The notes beneath the pieces were generated by a model. That model made no database searches, was not told the origin of the DNA, and saw only the letters and a program-made list of their open reading frames with translations. Made by a program: the position numbers and the translations under genes. This document shows, in pieces, positions 56,557 to 64,000 of a stretch of DNA of 64,000 nt; position 1 is the first letter of the stretch, and each line of letters begins with the position of its first letter. The stretch is from Portulaca oleracea (Eukaryota > Streptophyta > Magnoliopsida > Caryophyllales > Portulacaceae). Location of the stretch: positions 11,452,001 through 11,516,000 of the forward strand of contig CM055868.1 in NCBI GenBank assembly GCA_029582165.1, given 5' to 3'.

Positions 56557-57775
56557 TTGGGTTCAGTTATTCTTAATTGTGTTTGTGTTCTATTGAATAC
56601 TCCGAATTAATGAAGAGTTTGAATCTGAATTGAAGTTGGAATTGGCGTTTGCAACATGCATAATACATAGAAAACATACTGTAATCGACAGATTACAGCT
56701 AGCTGGGACTGAACCGACCGGTTACGGTACCTGGCCAGGACAATTCAACTTAAAACAACTATATCTCCCTCGTTCGTCCTCCGATTATCGTGATTTAGGA
56801 GGCGCTGGAAAGCTTATGCAATGTACATTGAGCGTGTAAAAGGGTTGGTTCAAGGGAGATATGAGAAAAAATGGCATTCGAAAGGGTGAGTCTATGTATA
56901 TTTGAAGGGTGGAAAATGAAGGCTTTTGAAATGGAAGCGACTTTTGACTTTTGACCAATTTAGGAGGTAGGCAGACCAACGTAACTAAATTACTACGCAC
57001 GCAACTCAACTTTAAACGTCCATATCTCGATTGTTCGACCTCCAATATATTGAGGTCATTCAAGTCTCTTTAGAAAGCTTATACAGTGTGCTTCTAGCTC
57101 GCCATAATATTTAAGCAATAACGATCTGTGGAAAAGACGGTACTCGAAAGAGTGAAATTATGTATGTGGGAAAGGTGAAAATAGAGGCTTTTGAAGTGCT
57201 AATGATGAGAAATGATGTCTTTTTGTGAGAGGCCTAGAAATGGATGAGAGTTAGATATTTTTCGGAGATGGATAATGCGTGCTACATGCGCTGACCAAAT
57301 CAAATCTTTGTTTAAAAAAGAAAATAATGTTTACAAGTTAACTATAAAGCTTGAGACAAAATTCGATGTCTACAAAAGCACATCATGTTGCAAACGCCAA
57401 TCGGAAGACATAAAACCAAGTGATCCAAGGCTCTTGAGATAGCTCTTAGACGACTCAAACCTGTACAGACTAAGTTTGAAATGGTTTGATATGAATCCAA
57501 AGAGCCGATAGAGCCACCAGCTTGGGTAGCATTTAAAGACACCAAAAGAGATTGAGCCCCATCAATATGCTTAGCCTTAGGGATCCAAGTCGACTTCATA
57601 GAGTCTCTCCTATAAGGAAAGATCTATATTTCTTGCAAAATTTTGCTAATGCAATACTTACAATGGACCTATTGTACATCGAACCATTTATGGCTTATAT
57701 AGCATTGGAATCCGATTGTTTACTCTTGAAACGAACAAATCTCTATCCACAACCATTCCTCTCCAAATTGGCATA
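56557..57775. other. no clear gene; possible old LTR remnants
   Basis: Two diverged passages of the type 'tatatctc.. .gttcg.cctcc...gaaagctta' (about 56760 and 57010) look like an old internal duplication. No coding sequence that I can support. Confidence 0.45.
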
Positions 57776-57788
57776 TATAGATATATAT

Positions 57789-57851
<63 letters not shown>
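57776..57851. repeat. (AT)n microsatellite
   Basis: Long AT run with a few G interruptions at its start. The YIYIYI-type ORFs over it are artefacts. Confidence 0.95.
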
Positions 57852-57854
<3 letters not shown>

Positions 57855-57916
57855 GCAATACCCATGCCTTGAGGGCCTCGTCCACTTCCCCACTCGCGCA
57901 TATATATATATATATA

Positions 57917-58445
57917 GGATAATTGGATTCTAATAATCTCTACTTTCACCAATTGGACAATGGTGGACCGTACTTTGACTTTGTATTCTGGTGGTCCAAA
58001 AAAAAATAAAATTGGATTGTAGTGGGATATTGTCAAGGGAATCATAGATTTTGTGTTACATTTGATTCAAAACTTAGTATAACACTTTACAATGATTTTT
58101 AATGAATTTACAGCGTTTCTCCCAGATTGTTTTCATTTTTTACTATTTTTTACGATTTTTTCACTTTTATTATTTTTAAAAAATCATAATAATTATCCGG
58201 AGTCTCAAAAAAAATAATTTAAAAAATATTTTAGAAACTACAACTCATGAACTTTCTAGGGGCAGGAACGAAAAAAACAAAAACAATATAGTGTAGGAAT
58301 GAAAAAAATAAGAAGAATGTGGAGGTGAATTTGGTACCACTACAATCCAATTTTATTTATTTTTGGACCAGCAGAATACAAAGTGAAAGTACGGTCCACC
58401 ATTGTCCAATTGGTGAAAGTAGGGATTATTAGAATCCAATTATCC
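57917..58445. mobile_element. MITE in a (TA)n tract, copy A
   Basis: Inverted ends GGATAATTGGATTCTAATAA and its complement, with complementarity extending over about 90-100 bases (through 'gtccaattg' and 'cggtccacc'). It is flanked by TA on both sides, with AT repeats adjacent. No ORF. Confidence 0.85.
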
Positions 58446-58447
58446 TA

Positions 58448-58448
<1 letters not shown>

Positions 58449-58509
<61 letters not shown>
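58449..58509. repeat. (GT)n(AT)n microsatellite between two MITEs
   Basis: TG repeats pass into an AT run. It separates two related MITEs. Confidence 0.95.
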
Positions 58510-58512
<3 letters not shown>

Positions 58513-59047
58513 AAATTGGATTCTAATAATCCCTACTTTTGCAAATTGGATGGCAATAATCCCTACTTTCAATTTGTATTGTGGTGGTCCAAAAAAAAAA
58601 TAAAATTGTATTGTAGTGGTACCAAATCCATCACCACATTCTTTTTATTTTTTTCATGCCTACCCCATATTGTTTTTGTTTTTTTCGTTCCTGCCCCCAG
58701 ATAGGTAATGAAGTGTAGTTACTAAAACATTTTTAAAATTATTTTTTTGAGATTCCGAGCAATAATTATGATTTTTAAAATGAATAAAATTGAAAAAATC
58801 ATAAAAAAATAAAACAAAATTGAAAAAAATTGGGAGAAATGCTGTAAATTCATTAAAATTCGTGGTAAAGAGTGTTATACAAAGTTTTAAATCAAATGCA
58901 ACACAAAATCTATGATATTTAGGGTATACTCTCGATTATGTCCCACTACAATACAATTTTTTTTTTGGACCATCAGAATCCAAAATGATAGTAGGGATTA
59001 TTGCCATCCAATTTGTGATAGTAGGGATTATTAGAATCCAATATCCC
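58510..59047. mobile_element. MITE in a (TA)n tract, copy B
   Basis: Ends GGGAAATTGGATTCTAATAA and complement, with TA on both sides and AT repeats on both flanks. It has the same internal A/T-rich blocks as 57917-58445, in the opposite orientation. Confidence 0.85.
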
Positions 59048-59079
<32 letters not shown>

Positions 59080-59190
59080 ATATATATATATATATGTATA
59101 TACATACATATATATGTATATATATATGTATATGTATATACATATATATATAGATGTATATATATATGTATATATATATATATATATATC
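59048..59190. repeat. (AT)n microsatellite with G/C interruptions
   Basis: Mixed TATA/TGTA/CATA repeats directly after MITE copy B. Confidence 0.95.
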
Positions 59191-60634
59191 AACGACTTAT
59201 TCATGTCAGAACTACTTAGACCCTGAAGTAGTTCAATATCAGTTTCAACTTTACTTTTGAAGTTTGGAGCTAATCGGCAGATAAATTCAAACATGGGAAG
59301 AAAAATAAAAACGGTGCGCGAACCTTTTTTTCAACCTACAAACTTTAAGATCATTTTTTATTCAACTTATAAACTTTAGGGTCCCAAAAATAAATAACGA
59401 AAACTAAGGGTCCAGAAAATAAATATCAATATACATCGGGGTCCAAAATGTAAAAAAACCCTACAAACTACCTAGTCCATCCGTTTCATATTAATTTTCG
59501 TCTTTAAATATCGTGTAGTCAAATTTCAAAAATTTTGACCATAAATTTCTCAATATAGAATGAGTTGGTATATAAAATTCTCACCATTAGATTCGTAACG
59601 AAAAATATTATCACAAAAGTATAATATTGCAATTGTTAATAACATATTATGTAAGAAATTATCAGTCATAAAATAATATTAAAAAAATATGAAAATTAAA
59701 ATTATGACAATTAATATGGAACAGAGAAATTACATTTCAAGCACTAAAAATTGAGCATTTGCGCAAAAGGGTGGGCAAGGATCGATGTATGAAAATATAC
59801 GCTTTATTTTAATCTTTTCTATCAACATTTTTGAATGAAAAGATGGAGCACATTCCCAGCTCCCATATGGCTAGGTAAAAGATAAATTAAAGTAACTAGT
59901 GAAGGGGTAATTAAGTATGACATGAACCCAATAGCTAAATCTGTTTGATCATGTGAAGCCGTGAAGGTGACTCTAATTAATTATATAGAACTATATAGTT
60001 GTTTTATCAAACTGTTGATTGATTGCCTTTTTTTTTTTTAAAAAAAAAAAAGCAAGTACAAAGTAATAACAGGGTAACGACATCTTTTCACAAGATATCT
60101 GTTCGATCTATTCGTTTCAACAATATTCTGAAAATCTGGATTATTTAATAAAGTTTAGCTCCCTGCTGACCCAATTGAGTGACCTTGTTTATTGATTGCT
60201 TTAGCAGATGTTGGTTGATAAAGAAGAGCTTGAGTAATCTACCTAGCATTCAAAATTGCTAATTAAGCACAAAAAGGATATAAAGAGATGTAAAAGTAAT
60301 AGGAGACTAATTGCATGCTAAGCAACCCCACACCTATTAACTACAAGTGTTTGGTCTGCAGGTGTAGGGTGATTAGACAGTCACAAAACAAGAAAAAGAT
60401 GAGCTAAACCCTCATTTAGTTTTCACCTTACAGCTTAATCACCCTCCTTTACACATATTAGTCTTTCTCCAAATTTCTTAGAAGATGCTAAGAGACAGAC
60501 AGAAAGAAACTAGGACATGTTCTTTTCATTTGATCTTTAATCAACTTTTGGTTAAAACACTATTAAGAAGCTACCCACCATAACAACCAACATGATTTTA
60601 TTTGTGGGCCATATTTCCACTAATTAGTTATTAT
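59191..60634. other. intergenic DNA, no gene recognised
   Basis: Apart from the MITE at 59471-59730, I see no feature. Short ORFs lack recognisable content. Confidence 0.5.
59471..59730. mobile_element. Stowaway-like MITE
   Basis: Left 'catccgtttcatattaatt' and right 'aattaatatggaacagag' are inverted repeats in the style of the CTCCCTCCGT-type Stowaway ends, with TA near each end. The exact borders are uncertain. Confidence 0.6.
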
Positions 60635-61660
60635 CATGGTTGTTAGAGTTGCGATCCAGATCGTACGATCCAAAAGTGACCAAACAATACAACTCGTTCC
60701 TGGATCTCTACTTTGTTAGGATTGTACCAAGATCGGACCAGGATCGGTCAGGATCGATAGGATCGTATTAGAATTGTAAGTGTTGGGTTTATGGCTCAAA
60801 ATCAGTCTCTTGATCCCACAATTATTTGTTTCCTAATTGTATTAGGATATTATTTAGGTTTCCTTATTATGTTAGGTTTCCTAATTGTATTAGATTCTAA
60901 ATCTAATAGGAGTGGGAGTCAAGTTAGGTTTATAGGGAGTTTTTCCTATAAATAGAGAGTTTTATTCACCTATTCACTTATGGCAATGTAACACACACAT
61001 TGACAGCATTCTTCACCTCTACCCCATCCCTAGGTTGTGAGAGTCCTAGAGAGTAAGTTTGTCTTCAGTATATTCCCGTTGTGCTATTAACCCCTTGTGA
61101 TCTTGCCATCGATCCCCTTGCGTTATATAACATGTGCTATTAACCCCTTGTGATCTGGCCGTCGATCCCCTTGCGCTATATAGCCCCTTGGGATCTCTCT
61201 TGTAATCTCTCCCCTTATACTAGTGGATTATTGCTCCGTTGTCGTCCGTGGTTTTTTCCCGATTTGAGTTTCCACGTAAATCGTGTGTCTTTATACTCTC
61301 TATCTTTTAATTATTGATCTTGTTATATTTCTTCTCAATTTATACATCCTGATAATTATCTCTTCCGCTGCAAATACTAGGCTATATTTTACCTCGATCC
61401 TAACAGTTAGAATCGTTAGGATCGATTCGATCCTAACTATAGCCTATATTTGTTAGAATGGTTATAATCACACTAGAATCCGTGAAAATCATTGCTTTTG
61501 TGCAATTTTGGAAATACAATATTTTTTTTTGGGAAACTTCAAGTCACCTATAATAATTTTGTTTTATTTGTAGAATTTTACGATCCTCGGTCCGATTCTA
61601 CGGTCATGACTCTAAGAATCCCTATCGATCCTAGTTAGAATCCCGATCCTGACAACTTTG
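60635..61660. mobile_element. hAT-like non-autonomous element containing a solo LTR
   Basis: The ends are CATGGTTGTTAGAGTTGC and, inverted, CAAAGTTGTCAGGATCGG. The flanks GTTATTAT (60627-60634) and GTTATTAC (61661-61668) are an 8-bp duplication with one change. GGATC-rich sub-terminal sequence matches the 165-bp MITE at 16765. Confidence 0.75.
60781..61405 (+). repeat. copia-type solo LTR with TATA box
   Basis: TGTTGGGTTTATGGC...CGATCCTAACA is flanked by GTAAG and GTTAG (one mismatch). TATAAATA is at 60948-60955. A ~53-bp unit 'gtgctattaaccccttgtgatct...' is repeated at about 61081 and 61134. No internal sequence is attached. Confidence 0.75.
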
Positions 61661-61668
61661 GTTATTAC

Positions 61669-62828
61669 GTGTAAAACCATATATATTGTGAAAGTCTCAT
61701 GCATATACAATCTCTTGGTTGAGCTACTTTTGAATCGGGAATACCAACCTATCCAATTGACGCTTCGTGCAATTCTTGAGTTGATTCTTAATGCATTCTA
61801 TTAGACCTCTATATTTGGACATGCAGGTTATAATACGGGTAAAAGTAATTGGGTTAGCTTAAATATAACTTGGATGTATTTTGGGTTAGAGTAAATATGT
61901 ATGGCGTATTTTGATTTCGAATCAACCTAGCTGGTTAACCACAACTCTTTCTGTTATTTCTTCATGACAATTGTCTCTAAATGCTCTACTTTATTCAACA
62001 TTATACAAAAAAATACAAATATCTTCTTGAACCGGTATATTATTATTAACGTGTCTACTTAAACTAGAGAAATAATATATTATGATTGAATTGCACTTCT
62101 AATTTAATACTACCTTGGTCTCGTATTAAGTGTAAAAAAAATACCTTTAGAAATCCAATGTACCAAGGAAATCGGGGAAAAAGTTGTACTTAGAATTAAA
62201 AGGTAAAATACATCACATTCATTAATTAAGTGGAACATGAATATCTTAATTATTGAAATTATATATTTAATAAATAAAAAGGCACAAGATAATTAAGAAA
62301 TTTGACACTTATTTAACGATAGAGGTAGTAGCTATCGATCCTAACAAAAAGTCACATCTTCAAACAAAATTTAACTTTAAAAAAAATTTCGAGTAAAGCA
62401 AGTAGATCAAATTTGACCTGTTAATTTGTGAATTTTCTAACTTTATTTTGCATTTTAGGTCTAAGAAAATCATGTTAAAAACCAAAAACTTTCTTATAGT
62501 CCCGAATCAATCGACCAGATCAGGTCAAAAATCGAACAATCCGTACTGTCCTTGAGTGATTGAAAAGAAAATATGGGAGGATGATATACCGTGTATCCTA
62601 AATCCTAATCATCACCGTTGTTGGAGCTGCATGCTTTATCGGCGGCTACATTTGAATAATATTGCATTTGTGGGGAAGTTCCATATTTATCTAATCTAAA
62701 TTGTGCCGTGTTTATTTTATGCTACATGCATTTAAAATCTTATGTTTACCTACTTCATTATTTATGTGAATATATATATATATATATGTGTGTGTGTGCG
62801 TGAGAAAATTTTGCATGTACATTCATTT
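61669..62828. other. intergenic DNA with one MITE
   Basis: No gene recognised. A Stowaway-like element sits at 62110-62328, and an AT/GT microsatellite near 62767-62803. Confidence 0.5.
62110..62328. mobile_element. Stowaway-like MITE
   Basis: Ends CTACCTTGGTCTCGTATTAA and, inverted, CTACCTCTATCGTTAAATAA, flanked by TA on each side. 219 bp, no ORF. Confidence 0.8.
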
Positions 62829-63147
62829 AGGTCTATCACGTTTATAAATTTAATTTTGATGTTTTTGAGTTTATATTTACCCACTCTAAATTTTTAAACA
62901 AATTTCATTTAACTACTTATCCGTTAAATTTCGCAACCTTTTTGGTGAATATGTGATATGTGATGAAACTTGTTTGCTAAAGTTGTCGTCATTTCAACAA
63001 ACAAATTGCATCACAAATCACATATTCACTAGAAAAATTGTTAAACTTACCGGAAAAGTTCATAAATGAAATTGGTTCAAAAGTTTAGGGTGAGCAAAAC
63101 ATTAAATTACATATGTCTGGGTTGAATTTATAAATGTCATAAGTCTA
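62829..63147. mobile_element. fold-back MITE, nearly all inverted repeat
   Basis: The left arm (about 62829-62989) and right arm (about 62995-63147) are complementary along almost their whole length. Matching landmarks are GTGAATATGTGAT / ATCACATATTCAC, 'aatttcattta' and 'tttataaat'. Similar (TA)n(TG)n tracts lie on both flanks. Confidence 0.8.
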
Positions 63148-64000
63148 AGTATATATATATATGTGTGTGTGTGTGTGTGAAATTAAATATTTATAGGGTT
63201 GGATATGAAATTTGATCCAAAATCTAAAGTGCTTGGTGAAAGGTAGGATTAAATCATTTTTACAATAATAATAATTGTTATAATAATAATAATAATAATA
63301 ATAATATCTTCTCACCCCAAAAGTTACACCTCTCATTACTATCTCCATCTTCACACCACCCCCATTGACTCACATCACCACCATATGATCCGGAAGAGAG
63401 TGAGAAAGATCGAACGAAAATATACTGTAACAAAGACAATTTTCCATTCTTCTCATTGATTGAACACATCCCTAATCCTGTCCCACCACCATAGATTTAC
63501 ATAAACACAATTTTCCATTCTTCCCACCCAAATTCCACCGGCATATACATGTACTGATGGAAAGCAGAAAATAGATCGATTGACAACGTCTGTTGGTTTT
63601 TGGGCATATCAAAATTGAAAGGAAACATACAAGCTGATTGTGGATTTCCATATCGAAAAGATGGAGATTTTTTCTTCAGACATGAGAAATTAATTCAAGG
63701 TCTACTTGATTTCTGGGCATGGTTTTCGAGTTCAATTAGCAACGTTTTGTTAGTGTTGGCCAGAAAATTACGACAAGTGGAAGTGTTGGCCGGAAAATAC
63801 GTTGACATAAAGTGGAGGTTGTGCTAGAGTGCCCTGTGGTTCCCTGAAGGGTGCGAGATGCAAAAATACAATTTTTTTTTCTCTCAAAAACATATTACCT
63901 AGGGATAGATTTCATTCTCGTTCAATTTGGTAGGTTTCTAATACCTGTTGTAGATGCTAAACTAACTCAACATCAATATATATAAATTTATTGTAATTAT
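63148..64000. other. no gene recognised; (ATA)n repeat
   Basis: A trinucleotide ATA/ATT run is at about 63264-63306. The 75-codon ORF at 63600-63827 shows no domain, and I cannot support it as a gene, though a first exon of a gene running out of the window is possible. Confidence 0.4.

Noticed and set aside
57688..58704. ORFs of alternating Tyr-Ile codons
   Set aside because: They are translations of AT microsatellites and MITE ends, with no coding character.
63600..63827. 75-codon ORF at the right edge as a host gene start
   Set aside because: No domain, no clear promoter and no splice partner in the window.
1..64000. tRNA or rRNA genes
   Set aside because: I looked for tRNA-like A/B box phrases and rRNA cores and saw only primer-binding sites of retroelements.

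Overview
This is eukaryotic plant nuclear DNA, most likely from a eudicot. The evidence is a spliced outward-rectifying K+ channel gene of the SKOR/GORK type, plant Ty1/copia and Ty3/gypsy retrotransposons (Tat, Athila and chromovirus-like types), and several MITE families. Most of the window is transposable element; the channel gene is the only clear host gene.

Layout. 1-3150: MITE fragments and a decayed minus-strand copia element. 5018-10100: ten exons of a SKOR/GORK-like channel. They are in frame from the end of S4 to the stop codon, but the N-terminus with S1-S4 is missing from the window. 10275-11271: a hAT-type non-autonomous element that contains a Stowaway-like MITE, which in turn contains a LINE-type insertion. 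12.1-13.1 kb: a second LTR of the minus-strand copia family. 56.6-64 kb: intergenic DNA with MITEs sitting in (TA)n tracts, a hAT-like element interrupted by a solo LTR, and a fold-back MITE.

The centre is one nested stack, readable from LTR ends, target-site duplications (TSDs) and interrupted reading frames. A copia element (13532 to about 56556) was hit by a DNA transposon with TAGGGATG termini (18680-53278). That transposon was hit by an Athila-like element (19143-53220), which later underwent a tandem duplication of its 3' end. This was hit by a minus-strand gypsy element (26595-51929, TSD CCTTC/CCGTC). That was hit by an 18.4-kb Tat-lineage gypsy element (27708-46146, exact TSD CCCAT). 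Two Athila-type solo LTRs with perfect 5-bp TSDs also sit in the copia host.

The Tat element is the most interesting part. Besides gag-pol with two RNase H domains, it carries two intron-containing genes on the opposite strand, each with its own TATA box. One resembles the DUF7745-type proteins and the other has a plant mobile domain. An 18-bp palindrome, AAAACCCGCGCGGGTTTT, occurs 19 times. It appears in the LTRs, upstream of both antisense genes and inside their introns, with 75-83 bp spacing in clusters, and I saw none in coding sequence. This suggests a self-regulatory circuit in which an element-encoded protein recognises the element's own non-coding DNA. Unrelated LTRs in the window carry their own, different arrays of short GC-rich palindromes.

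A second notable item is in the Athila-like element. It has an unrecognised 367-codon ORF, and two tandem RNA-like units whose 9-bp stems differ in sequence but remain perfectly paired.

All assignments come from reading the sequence and from memory of protein families. No database search was run.
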